A DNA stretch of 38,577 nucleotides from Pseudomonadota bacterium (GTDB lineage: Bacteria; Pseudomonadota; Gammaproteobacteria; Steroidobacterales; Steroidobacteraceae): positions 1 to 38,577 of the forward strand of contig JAJYUL010000034.1 in assembly GCA_021792555.1 (NCBI GenBank). The letters are read 5' to 3'. The translations under genes and the position numbers were made by a program. Below the pieces are notes generated by a model that saw nothing but the letters and a program-made list of their open reading frames with translations, was not told the DNA's origin and searched no databases. Positions within the stretch are counted from its first letter, which is position 1. Each line of letters begins with the position of its first letter. Shown here one piece after another: positions 9,231-17,710 of the stretch.

Positions 9231-10547
9231 ACCATCATGGTCTTTGCGCCCGGCATGGTTCCGGCCTATCGCTTCCTGCGCGCCCCGGTCCTGCTCGCGT
9301 GCACGATGCTGGTGGCAGCGACCCGTCTGAGGTTCGGGCTCGTACCCGCGGCAGCGGCCGGCCTCGCACTGACCGCGACGGCCGTATGCTGCATCGCGTT
9401 CGACGTTGGCATCCTGCGCCGGATGAATCAAATCGACGGGCTGGTGACCCTCTGGACGTATATCGGCGCCACCAGCCTGTCCGTACCGCTGGTCGCCTGG
9501 CTGCTCGCCGAGCAGAGGCGTCTGGAGCGGCGCTACGAACAGCTCTTCGACGCCTGCCCGCAGCCACTCTGGGTTTGCGACCGGGAGCCGGTGCGCTTCC
9601 TCGCTGTGAATTCGGCCGCTGAACGCCAGTACGGCTATGCCCGAGGCGAGCTGCTTAGATCCACGATCTCGATCCTGGCGCTGCCTCACGAGGAGCCGAC
9701 GCTCGCGACGATGCTGGCCGGGAATGCCGTTCAACCCCTGGAGCTACGCCAGCGGACACGGGACGGCACGATGGTCTTCGTTGAAGTCTGGGCACAGAGC
9801 GTGGTGTACGGCGGGCGCGCCGCGTGGCTCGTCCTTGCGTTCGATGTCTCGGAGCGCAAGTCGCTCGAGAGTGCCCTCGTCACCGCCATTTCGGGCGAGC
9901 AGCGCCGCCTCGGGCAGGATCTTCACGACGGACTGGCCCAGGATCTGACGGTCGCCTCGATCTTGACGAGCGAACTGTCGGCGAGGCTCGCGGAGCGCAG
10001 CCTGCCGATGCTCCCCGAGCTCGGCCGGCTTTCGGACCGGATCGCCTTGGCGCTCGCCAATGCACGCAATATCGCCCGCGGGCTCTCGCCGCTGATGAGC
10101 TCCAACGGCGATCTGGCCGCGGCGCTGGCGCAGCTCGCCCGATCGAGCACCGTGGGCGACACTCGCATCGAGGCCAGCACCCGCATTGAATCGGAACTGC
10201 GGTGGCCGCTCGAAGCACGGACACACCTGTACCGCATCGCTCAGGAAGCGATTCAGAATGCGCTGAAGCACGCCGACGCGCCGCATCGAGGTTCGCCTGA
10301 CGGTCCGGTCCACCGTAGTGAAGCTCGAAGTCGAGGATGACGGCCACGGCATTGACCAGGACCGCGCGAAAGGATCGGGATTCGGAACCAATGCCATGCG
10401 TTACCGCTCGAGCGCCATCGGGGGCTGCTGTCCATTCGGGCAGGCAAGACGGGCGGCACAGTCATCAGCTGCATCGCACCCCAGACGCCGACCGCGGACG
10501 CGTCGAACAGTGATCAGCGACTCAGTGTGGACCGAATGCTGGGGTAA
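9231..10547 (+). pseudogene. Truncated, frameshifted copy of the MASE1-PAS histidine kinase
   Basis: From IMVFAPG at 9231-9251 onward the translation parallels the intact kinase at 6711-8651: last MASE1 helices, PAS, HisKA_3 with GQDLHDGLAQDL, and the N-box AIQNALKHAD. The first 210 or so residues (most of MASE1) are missing, and no signal anchor replaces them. The reading frame breaks at about 10280, where KHADA is followed by a two-base deletion relative to GACGCGCGCCGC. It resumes as KLEVEDDGHG and FGTNAMRYRSSA, then breaks again at about 10425 in a G run, where one base is missing. The third frame supplies LLSIRAGKTGGTV and ends at TAA 10545-10547. With both frames restored the end of the ATPase domain is complete. 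Many substitutions separate the copies, so the duplication is not new. Loss of the sensor and the ATP lid implies no working kinase. Confidence 0.88.
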
Positions 10548-10741
10548 CGAGCCCGGATCATTCCCATCGACTAACCGCCACGAGGGGCGATGCTCCGTGG
10601 TACCCCTGCAGTGACCGTCCGCAACATTCCGGGCGCCTCGAGCGTGCACAGTCTCCGCCCGTGCGTACCCGAACGGGTCACCGTGGAATTGCCTGACGGC
10701 GGCGACGTATACTCGATCCACCCTCAACACAGGAGACTCCT

Positions 10742-10849
10742 ATGAGCAAAGGCATGGATCAGAAGAAGGAGACGAAAAAGAAACCGGCGAAGACTCTGGA
10801 GGAGAAGCGCGCCGCAAAACGTGAGAAGCGGGAGTCCCGAGGACGCTGA
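10742..10849 (+). CDS. Small lysine/arginine-rich conserved protein (35 aa)
   Basis: A 35-residue protein that starts MSKGMDQKKETKKKPAKTLE and ends with more Lys, Glu and Arg; about half its residues are Lys or Arg. Short proteins of this MSKGMD...KKKPAKTLEEKRAAK pattern recur in beta- and gammaproteobacteria, as far as I recall, with no assigned function. The call is supported by an excellent ribosome binding site (AGGAG, seven bases before ATG) and a TATACT -10-like hexamer at 10708-10713, about 28 bases upstream; a matching -35 element is not clear. Its charge suggests binding to nucleic acid or ribosomes, which is inference only. It stands alone between the kinase pseudogene and the convergent DHA2 transporter. 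Confidence 0.75.
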   Translation: MSKGMDQKKETKKKPAKTLEEKRAAKREKRESRGR

Positions 10850-11261
10850 ACGACGGTCAGCCCGGCACACGGAACCGGGCTCATCCTGAGCCGCCACGAA
10901 CACTGGCGGTCGGCGGTGGACGCCGCGAGAGGCCCGCAACGGCGCACGATGCTCTGCGGACACGCCCGCAGGCGTCGTGTACGCGTGCCCCTCGGTGTTC
11001 TTTGCGATCGGAATTCCGCGATGAACCGGCACCGTTCGTGCGCCGTTTCAATGACGGCGGCGCCTTCGGGCCCCAAGTGAAAGGTGCCCGCAGCATTCAA
11101 TCCCAAGCGATTGAACTAGAGCATATTTTTCGCACGACGGCAGGGGTGCACCGTCGACTGCTGCAGCCGCTGAGCGGTCGGGCGAAGCGCCTCCTGCGAG
11201 GCGACGGGGGCCTCTTCAACGGATCGGCCGCTCCGCCCCGTGCAGCACCGAGACCCGCCGT
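10850..11261. other. Intergenic, no gene seen
   Basis: This 410-base gap lies between two convergent genes, the 35-aa protein and the DHA2 transporter. Open frames exist on both strands, but none has a good start or recognisable sequence. No clear hairpin with a T-run is visible, so no terminator can be placed. Confidence 0.45.
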
Positions 11262-12689
11262 TCACGCCGAAACCGACGCCGCGGCCGGTGCAACGCGGCG
11301 CAGCCAGACACTCCCGAAGACCGCGGCAACCAGGGCAAAGGCCGCTCCCGTAGCAAAGGCCGCCTGATAGCCGCCGGCAAGCGCTTGCAGGTGGGTTGCG
11401 CCGGTTGCCAGCAGTCCTCCGCTGCGCGCCGCGGCCACACTCGCCAGCACCGCCAACCCCAGCGCGCCGCCCAGCAGAAATGCGGTGTTCACGATGCCCG
11501 ATGCCAGGCCCGACTCCGTGTGCGCCACTTCGCTCATCGCTGCCATCAGCATGGGATTAAAGGCGATCCCGCCGCCGACCCCGAGCAGGAGCATGCCCGG
11601 CAGTACATCCCGGATCAGCGTGCCCGAAACCGGCGCTCGTGCGAATAGCGCGAGGCCGATCGCCGCGAGGACCAACCCCACTGCGAGCGGGCGCCGCACA
11701 CCGAAGCGCATCACCAGCTTGGCGGACAGGCTGAGCGAGAACGCTGCCATCACCAGATTGGCCGGGACGAAGGCGATGCCGATCTGCATCGGCGTGAAAC
11801 CGAGCACGCGCTGCATGTACAGCGCCGAGAGAAAGAACCAGGCGAACATTGCCGCAGACCAGAGCATGGCCGATACGCTGGCCACGGAGAGATTGCGCAG
11901 CCGGAACAGGCTCAGCGGCACCAGCGGCTGACGCGACCTCGCCTCGATGCGCAGGAACAACGCAAAAATCGCCGCAGCGATGCCGAACACACCCAGCGTG
12001 CGCGCCGATGTCCAGCCTTCGCTATTGCCATTGATCGTGGCGTACACGGCCAGGAGCAAGGCCAGCGTCACCGTCACCGCACCACCGATGTCAAGATGTC
12101 GAGAACCCGTCGCCTCCCCTGCATGCGTAGGCAGCACCCGCCAGCACAATGCGAACACCGTCGTTCCGAGCGGGACGTTGACGAGAAAGATCCAATGCCA
12201 ATTGAAGCTCCCGGTCAGGACACCGCCCAACACCGCACCGATGCAGCCGCCACCGGAACAGACGAAGCCGTACACGCCCATCGCCTTGGCCCGATCGGCC
12301 AGATCGGTGAACAGGTTCATGATGAGCGAGAGCGAGACCGAGTCCACCACGGCGCCGCCGAGACCCTGCACCCCTCGGGCCACCACCAGAAAAACGCGCG
12401 AGTTCGCCAGCCCGCAGCTGAGCGAGGCGAACGTGAACACCGCGAGCCCGATCAGAAACACGCGGCGATGCCCATACAGGTCGCCGAGCCGCCCGCCGAG
12501 CAGCAGGAACCCGCCGAAGGTGAGCATGTAGGCGTTCACCACCCAGGCGAGCGACGCTTCACTGAAATGCAACTCCGTCCGGATCGAAGGCAGCGCGACA
12601 TTCACGATGGTGATGTCGAGCACGATCATGAGCGCCCCGAGACAGAGGATTCCCATGGCGAGCCAACGACTGTGTTCTCTTTGACGCAT
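11262..12689 (-). CDS. DHA2-family MFS multidrug efflux transporter
   Basis: A 475-residue inner-membrane drug:proton antiporter of the 14-helix DHA2 (EmrB/QacA) family. It begins MRQREHSRWLAMG at the ATG on 12689; an upstream extension to 12743 lacks support. Family marks are LDITIVNVALPSI in helix 1, motif A (GGRLGDLYGHRR) between helices 2 and 3, and the WHWIFLVNVPLG segment typical of DHA2 proteins. Expected role is export of hydrophobic or cationic toxicants, sometimes with an EmrA-like adaptor, but no adaptor or regulator gene is adjacent. The IS4-family element 270 bases upstream is oriented the same way, so outward transcription from it could affect expression. The specific substrate cannot be inferred. 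Confidence 0.93.
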   Translation of the reverse strand: MRQREHSRWLAMGILCLGALMIVLDITIVNVALPSIRTELHFSEASLAWVVNAYMLTFGGFLLLGGRLGDLYGHRRVFLIGLAVFTFASLSCGLANSRVFLVVARGVQGLGGAVVDSVSLSLIMNLFTDLADRAKAMGVYGFVCSGGGCIGAVLGGVLTGSFNWHWIFLVNVPLGTTVFALCWRVLPTHAGEATGSRHLDIGGAVTVTLALLLAVYATINGNSEGWTSARTLGVFGIAAAIFALFLRIEARSRQPLVPLSLFRLRNLSVASVSAMLWSAAMFAWFFLSALYMQRVLGFTPMQIGIAFVPANLVMAAFSLSLSAKLVMRFGVRRPLAVGLVLAAIGLALFARAPVSGTLIRDVLPGMLLLGVGGGIAFNPMLMAAMSEVAHTESGLASGIVNTAFLLGGALGLAVLASVAAARSGGLLATGATHLQALAGGYQAAFATGAAFALVAAVFGSVWLRRVAPAAASVSA

Positions 12690-12957
12690 ATCTTTGATTC
12701 GGCTCAACCGCAGCGGCGCCCGGTGTCCAATGCACCCTTGCAACAGAGATTACACGGTGGAACGGATTCGTGCTGCCCTTCCCTGAGCCGAACCGGCGCA
12801 ACACGCGCAGACCGGCCACGGGATCGAGACGCCCGGTGCAATCCGCGGTCAGTCCGTGCCAGAGGATCCGAAGCGCATCGGGCTCCCCGGCAACCGCCCC
12901 CCCGCCGAGCGCCACGCGCCTGCCGCTCGAGCCCACTACGCCGCCCCGCTCATCACT

Positions 12958-12974
12958 CACTACTGTCCCAACGT
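12958..12974 (+). repeat. IS terminal inverted repeat, left
   Basis: CACTACTGTCCCAACGT; the transposase stop codon (TAA on the minus strand, 12976-12974) overlaps its inner edge by one base. Confidence 0.9.
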
Positions 12975-14140
12975 TATTCGAACAAAATCAGCTGGTTGGC
13001 GCTGTCGAGTTGGTTCGCTCCCTCCACGGCGAGCGTAAGCAGCTGATCGAGCGGAGTTTTCTCGAACAAGGTCAAGCTCAGAATCTGTAGGATTCCATGC
13101 ATCGACACCTCGAGCTTCAGCCGTTTTCGGACGATCGCCACGAGCACGTAGGTGCACACGGCGATCCAGATTTGGCTCTTGACGGCATTCTCCGAGGTGC
13201 CGAAGAACGCCTTGATCCGCAGGTGCTGCTTGATCCATTTGAAGAACAGCTCCACCTGCCAGCGCATCTTGTAGAGCTGACAGACGGTGAGCGGCTCGAG
13301 GTCCAGATGGTTGGTGATGAACACCAGCTTCTTTCCGGTCTCGGGGTCTTTGAAGCGGACGCGGCGCAGCGGTTTCGGGTAGCCCTGCTTGGAATAGAAC
13401 ACGGTCAAGGCGATCGTGTGGTCGCAGATCACCCCGGTGCTGCGGTCGGTCTTGCGCCACGCGAGTCGCTTGAAACGCATGCCTCGTTTGGCTCGGGTCA
13501 CAAAGAACGCTCCAGCCTGATCGAATCTCGCCAGACGCTCGAAATCGACGTAACCGCGATCGACGATATAGAAGGCGCCAGCCTCGGGAATAAGCTGATC
13601 GAGGATGTTGACGTCGTGGAGCTTGCCGTCGCTGATGTGCAGAAAAGTCGGGATATTTCCCCGCAGGTCGAGCAGAGTGTGGAGCTTGACCGCCGCTTTG
13701 GTCGACCGAAAGGGCGCCCATGGGAACAACGACAGGCACAGATCGATGGTCGACGAGTCGAGCGCGTAGACCGTATTGGACAGTTCGACTCCGAGCGGCT
13801 CGTTCGCATAGAGTTTGCGCGCCATGGCGATGAGCCGCTGCGCAAATTCGGCGTAGATGCGCCAATCGCGCACGGCATTGGCGTTTGCCAGCGTGTTGCG
13901 CGCAACCTGCGAATGCAATCCCATGTGATAGAGCTTGTCGGGCTGGGCGCGAAGACACGCCTCGATGTCGCGCAAGCTTTCCCGAAAGGTCAGCTGCGCG
14001 AAGATCATGACCAGCAACTGCTCGAGGCAGGTGAAGCTCTTGACCTTGTGATCCCCTTTGTAACGGGCCACACAGCGACGAAATGTTGTCAGCGGAAGAT
14101 GCGCGGTCAATTGCGCGAAGACCAGCTTCCCGGTGTTCAA
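12974..14140 (-). CDS. IS4-family transposase (DDE)
   Basis: A 388-residue transposase that cuts and joins the element's ends. It has an N-terminal DUF4372-like domain (KLVFAQLTAHLP, then FAQLTFRESLRDIEACL) and an RNase H-like DDE domain. Catalytic residues are D128 in ALDSST, D194 in YIVDRGY and E297 in the Y-(2)-R-(3)-E-(6)-K signature (Y290, R293, E297, K304), which defines the IS4 family. The frame is intact. The most upstream start in frame is TTG at 14140, giving MNTGKLVFAQ, which matches how relatives usually begin; no better ATG is nearby. The gene fills the element almost end to end. Confidence 0.95.
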   Translation of the reverse strand: MNTGKLVFAQLTAHLPLTTFRRCVARYKGDHKVKSFTCLEQLLVMIFAQLTFRESLRDIEACLRAQPDKLYHMGLHSQVARNTLANANAVRDWRIYAEFAQRLIAMARKLYANEPLGVELSNTVYALDSSTIDLCLSLFPWAPFRSTKAAVKLHTLLDLRGNIPTFLHISDGKLHDVNILDQLIPEAGAFYIVDRGYVDFERLARFDQAGAFFVTRAKRGMRFKRLAWRKTDRSTGVICDHTIALTVFYSKQGYPKPLRRVRFKDPETGKKLVFITNHLDLEPLTVCQLYKMRWQVELFFKWIKQHLRIKAFFGTSENAVKSQIWIAVCTYVLVAIVRKRLKLEVSMHGILQILSLTLFEKTPLDQLLTLAVEGANQLDSANQLILFE

Positions 14141-14262
14141 GGCGACCTCGGCGCGGAAGAGAAATCCGCGCCACTTTGCCGCATTCGCCGTTCAAATCGA
14201 GACCAGATAAAATGACAAAAATTCCCTTCATACTCAATGTCTTACGTTCCCGTCACCGTGCG

Positions 14263-14279
14263 ACGTTGGGACAGTAGTG
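14263..14279 (-). repeat. IS terminal inverted repeat, right
   Basis: Exact reverse complement of the left 17-bp repeat, directly followed by the second copy of the target duplication. Confidence 0.9.
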
Positions 14280-14377
14280 CTCATCACTGAACAAAGAGAC
14301 TAGACTCCGCTACGGAAGGCTGACGGATCACCGAGCGCAAGGACGCGAACCGTGTCCTTTACCGCGAAGGTTCCACG

Positions 14378-15013
14378 ATGCGCCTCACGCCTGATCCCGT
14401 TGGTGCAAGGTGTCGGCCGCTCCCGGTGTCGAGGGTTCGAGTAGGCCGCGCGCCCTGGGGCGCACTCCTCGTGGCGACTGTAACCTTAAGCGGTGCTTGT
14501 GGTGCGGCACACGCGGACGGGAATTCCGGCATCGTCCATCATTGGCTGGCGGCCGCCGGCTGCTCACACTGCGCCCTGATGGTGGGCGCAGGAACCACTT
14601 TCTGGCGATGGCACTGGACGGACGGCATCGTCACTCCGGTCATGCTCGAGATGGATCAGAGCCGATGGGAACTCGGAGTCTTCCGCTTCTCCACCGATCA
14701 GTATCTGAAGTACCCCCGGTACCCGCCGTCGACCCTCAGCGCGCACCCCTACTGGGGGTTTTCCGCCATGCGCCGCTGGCAGGTGCTGCACCGCGCACGC
14801 TGGAAGATCTATTTCGGGCTCGGCGCCGCATACCGCTCCGAGACTGACCTGTTGGAGCCAATGCGCTGGAACCTCGCCTACCTGATCGGCATCCGCTATG
14901 CACTGAAGCGCAACACCTTTCTCGAATTCACCATGCGCCATTGGTCCGACGTGTGGATTCGAACGCCGAATCGCGGCCAGAACATGGTGGTCCTGGCCGT
15001 CGGATTTCAGTGA
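14378..15013 (+). CDS. PagL-like lipid A deacylase / acyloxyacyl hydrolase (copy 2)
   Basis: A 211-residue paralogue of the protein at 3236-3829, sharing long identical runs such as SAHPYWGF and AAYRSETDLLEP. It has an export signal (hydrophobic run to GAAHA near residue 46), a CSHC motif early in the mature part, and the putative catalytic pair H188-W-S190. The position following NPNRG, where copy 1 has Glu, is Gln here. As in copy 1, Asp replaces the Asn that follows the PagL nucleophile. Expected location is the outer membrane, acting on lipid A acyl chains; activity is inferred. The start is the ATG at 14378, 99 bases after the IS end, so the insertion may have separated the gene from its original promoter. 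It stands 11 kb from copy 1 with unrelated genes between. Confidence 0.7.
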   Translation: MRLTPDPVGARCRPLPVSRVRVGRAPWGALLVATVTLSGACGAAHADGNSGIVHHWLAAAGCSHCALMVGAGTTFWRWHWTDGIVTPVMLEMDQSRWELGVFRFSTDQYLKYPRYPPSTLSAHPYWGFSAMRRWQVLHRARWKIYFGLGAAYRSETDLLEPMRWNLAYLIGIRYALKRNTFLEFTMRHWSDVWIRTPNRGQNMVVLAVGFQ

Positions 15014-15071
15014 TGCGATGAGGGCAAGACTTCCGCACGATCTGCGAATGACTCGGCGCGAAGTCCTTTCG

Positions 15072-15422
15072 CTACGGCAGAGCGGGATGCCGACCCAGCC
15101 CGGCCCGGAGTATCCAAAGGTTCACGAAGAAGATCCATCCGGCAACACCCGCGACGATTATCGGGTAATACCGAGGGTCCAGGCCGCCGGCATCTTCCTG
15201 AATTCTGATCGGCTCGCATACGATCAGAAAGACCACAATCACTAATGACAGCACCGGAGCGAATAACGCACCGCGCCATTTCGGCATCCACCCCTCGACC
15301 ACGCCAGCGGCGCTCCAGTGGGTCGGAATGAGCTCAGGCAGCTTCGGATAGAGCACCGCGGAAATTATGAACGCAGCGACGACGAACACGGTCGCAAGTC
15401 GGTAACGACGTGGATCCATCAT
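15072..15422 (-). CDS. DUF1648 small membrane protein, possibly truncated
   Basis: A 116-residue protein with three hydrophobic helices and the DUF1648 signature LPELIPTHWSAAGVVEGW between helices 1 and 2. DUF1648 forms the N-terminal part of SdpI-type immunity proteins and also occurs in short proteins paired with GntR- or ArsR-type regulators. It stops at GLGRHPALP and lacks the following SdpI domain, so it is either a short family member or truncated. Two adjacent ATG codons (15422 and 15419) could start it; a TTG lies at 15431. An upstream frame on the same strand ends in an ATGA overlap with the first ATG, but I cannot identify a protein there. Function is unknown. Confidence 0.7.
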   Translation of the reverse strand: MMDPRRYRLATVFVVAAFIISAVLYPKLPELIPTHWSAAGVVEGWMPKWRGALFAPVLSLVIVVFLIVCEPIRIQEDAGGLDPRYYPIIVAGVAGWIFFVNLWILRAGLGRHPALP

Positions 15423-15431
15423 GGTTTCCAA

Positions 15432-16040
15432 ACCGACACCCGATGTGCCTGGAATACCTCCTTCAAGACTCGAACGAGTCTATCGACCATTTCGGTATCC
15501 GGAAAGCCAGTGCCCACGCGCCGCCCGTGCGGCGAATGCCCCCTTTCGCTACGGAGCTCGGCTCGACGTGAACTCGGCGCCGTATCGAGTTCAAGGGATG
15601 CGACGATCCGCTCGGGGAATCTTGAGTCTGTCTCAACCCGCAGCGGAGTTCTGCATCACCGAGGATCGGCAGTCGCGTTCAACATCGGGCAGACCGCCTG
15701 GAATTGAAGTGCCCGGAGTTGTCGCGTACCCTGCACCTCGCAGCATCCCGTTCGTGATCCATCCGCCATTCCTGGGCCGCGTAATTTGACGGCGTCCTGC
15801 CCGCTCATGCGGGCCAGACGGTTCTCGGCGAAGAGACCAACCCGCGCGCGACTGGACTTTCTGCGGGCGCTGGAACGCCCCCCCGGACCGAATCGCCGCG
15901 AGGCATCCCGGCAGTTCGAACGCCGCCTTCAGGGGTCGAAACGTCTGGCGCCGCCGGGTTCGATGATGCACACCCAGGGATGGCGCTCACGCCCGTATGC
16001 ACATAAACTGAAAACTTTGCCTCCTCAGCCGGATCAGCGC
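15432..16040. other. Intergenic, no gene identified
   Basis: About 610 bases lie between the divergent DUF1648 and POT transporter genes. On the minus strand a short frame ending GFPDTEMVDRLVRVLKEVF... runs into the DUF1648 start, which could be the last piece of a decayed regulator, but the part before it does not look coding. No promoter could be placed with confidence. Confidence 0.4.
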
Positions 16041-17543
16041 ATGACACCAAATAAAGCCGCTTCGCGGACCGCAGGATTCGTCACCCTCTTCTTAGTCGAA
16101 ATGTGGGAACGATTCGGCTACTACGGCATGACCGCCGTGGTGGTGCTGTTCATGGTGCAAAACCTCAAGTACAGCGACGACCGCGCGAATCTCACCTTCG
16201 GTGCGTTTGCCGCCATGGCCTACGCAGTGCCCGCCATCGGGGGATGGATTGGCGATCGCGTGCTCGGCAGCCGCCGCACGACGCTGCTCGGCGCCATCAT
16301 TCTGGCGATCGGCTATGCGCTGCTCGCGGTGCCGTATCCCGGACTGCTGTTTCTCGCATTGGGCGTAGTGGCGGTCGGCGGTGGCATTTTCAAAGCCAAT
16401 CCCGCCAACCTGATCTCCAAACTGTACGAGGGGGACACGGCCAAGATCGACAGCGCCTTCACGATGTACTACATGGCCGTGAACGTCGGCTCGACGCTCT
16501 CACAGATCGCAACGCCCCTCATCGCAGTCTGGGTGGGTTGGCACGTCGCGTTTGCAGTCTGCGCAGCGGGCCTGGTCGTCGGCATCCTGAATTATCTGAT
16601 GATGCGCCGCCACCTCGCAGCCGTGGGCTCCGAGCCTGATTTTGAGCCGTTCCCGCTCAAAAAGACCTTGCTGGTCGTCGCTGCCGCCGCGGTCGGAATC
16701 GGCCTGGTGACGATGATCGTGCAGAATCTCGCGCTTGCCCAGGCGGTCGTGTGGCTCGCATTCATCGCGTTGGTCGTGATATTCGCCGTACTCATCTGGA
16801 AGGGCGATGCGCAGGAACGCAGGGGGCTTTGGGCCATCATCATCCTGACCGTCGAGACCATGCTGTTTTTCATCTTCTATCAGCAGATGTCTACTTCGCT
16901 CACCCTGTTCGCACTGCGCAATGTGGATCTTCATCTGAACCTGCTCGGCCTGCATTACGCCGTGCCCGCAGGCCAGGTGCAGGCACTCGACCCCATCTGG
17001 ATCTTCATCCTGAGCCCGGTACTCGCGTGGCTCTATAACCACCTCGGCCGCGGCCGCGGCGATCTGCACATCGCCACGAAATTCGCGATCGGCTTCGTGA
17101 TTCTCAGCATCGGATTTTTCACCTACGGGGTGAGCAGTCTGTTCGCGGTGCAGGGCAAGGTGGCGTTTGGGTGGATGATCGGCGGATTCGGCCTGCAGGC
17201 CTTCGGCGAGCTGCTCATCAGCGGACTCGGACTCGCCATGGTGGCTCGCTATGTGGGACCTCGATTGCGGGGTTTCATCATGGGATCGTATTTCCTCGCC
17301 GTTGGCATCTCTGAATATCTTGGCGGCTTCGTCGCGACGTTCGCGGCCGTGCCCCGCCGAGTCACCGACCCGGTGCAGACCCTGCCGCTGTACTCACATC
17401 TGTTCTACGGGCTCGGCATCGTCGCCATCATCGGTGCAGCGGTGGCCATCGCCATCGTGCCCTTCATGAAGCGCCTGTCGATCACGGCAGAAGACGCAGC
17501 GATCCCCGCGGGTGTTCCGGGAACCATCCGCGAGGAAGAATAG
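16041..17543 (+). CDS. POT/PTR-family proton-dependent oligopeptide transporter
   Basis: A 500-residue inner-membrane symporter for di- and tripeptides. ATG 16041 (MTPNKAASRTAGFV) is chosen because the family hallmark ExxERFxYYG (EMWERFGYYG) then falls in helix 1, as in DtpA/PepT proteins; the frame is open back to 15786 but that extension is implausible. Further evidence is helix-rich sequence throughout, GGWIGDRVLGSRRT between helices 2 and 3, and FKANPANLISKLY, a conserved POT segment. The gene stands alone. Supply of amino acids from peptides is the expected role; substrate preference cannot be told from sequence. Confidence 0.95.
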   Translation: MTPNKAASRTAGFVTLFLVEMWERFGYYGMTAVVVLFMVQNLKYSDDRANLTFGAFAAMAYAVPAIGGWIGDRVLGSRRTTLLGAIILAIGYALLAVPYPGLLFLALGVVAVGGGIFKANPANLISKLYEGDTAKIDSAFTMYYMAVNVGSTLSQIATPLIAVWVGWHVAFAVCAAGLVVGILNYLMMRRHLAAVGSEPDFEPFPLKKTLLVVAAAAVGIGLVTMIVQNLALAQAVVWLAFIALVVIFAVLIWKGDAQERRGLWAIIILTVETMLFFIFYQQMSTSLTLFALRNVDLHLNLLGLHYAVPAGQVQALDPIWIFILSPVLAWLYNHLGRGRGDLHIATKFAIGFVILSIGFFTYGVSSLFAVQGKVAFGWMIGGFGLQAFGELLISGLGLAMVARYVGPRLRGFIMGSYFLAVGISEYLGGFVATFAAVPRRVTDPVQTLPLYSHLFYGLGIVAIIGAAVAIAIVPFMKRLSITAEDAAIPAGVPGTIREEE

Positions 17544-17710
17544 ATAGCGTCCGGCCGCGACCGGCCATCGCCCCGCCCCTGACCGCACTCGAGTGCTCTC
17601 AGCCCGGGCGGGCCGTTGAGCCGGTTCGCGGTTCTGCGGGCGGCGGCGCTGAGCACACCCCGCGCGCCGCCGCACAGCTCCCTCTTGGAGCCACACGCGG
17701 CAAAGCGCAG

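Larger units (their letters stand above)
12958..14279 (-). mobile_element. IS4-family insertion sequence, complete
   Basis: The 1322-bp element is bounded by 17-bp perfect terminal inverted repeats: CACTACTGTCCCAACGT at 12958-12974 and its complement at 14263-14279. It is flanked by a direct repeat CTCATCACT at 12949-12957 and 14280-14288, the target-site duplication (ten bases if the ambiguous G at 12948 and 14279 is counted). It carries one transposase gene on the minus strand. Intact ends and an unmutated duplication point to a recent insertion. It lies between the DHA2 transporter and the second PagL-like gene. Confidence 0.93.

Noticed and set aside
12960-14237. A 425-codon minus-strand frame in the IS element
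   Set aside because: The other minus frame (12974-14140) contains the complete DDE transposase; this one is its shadow.
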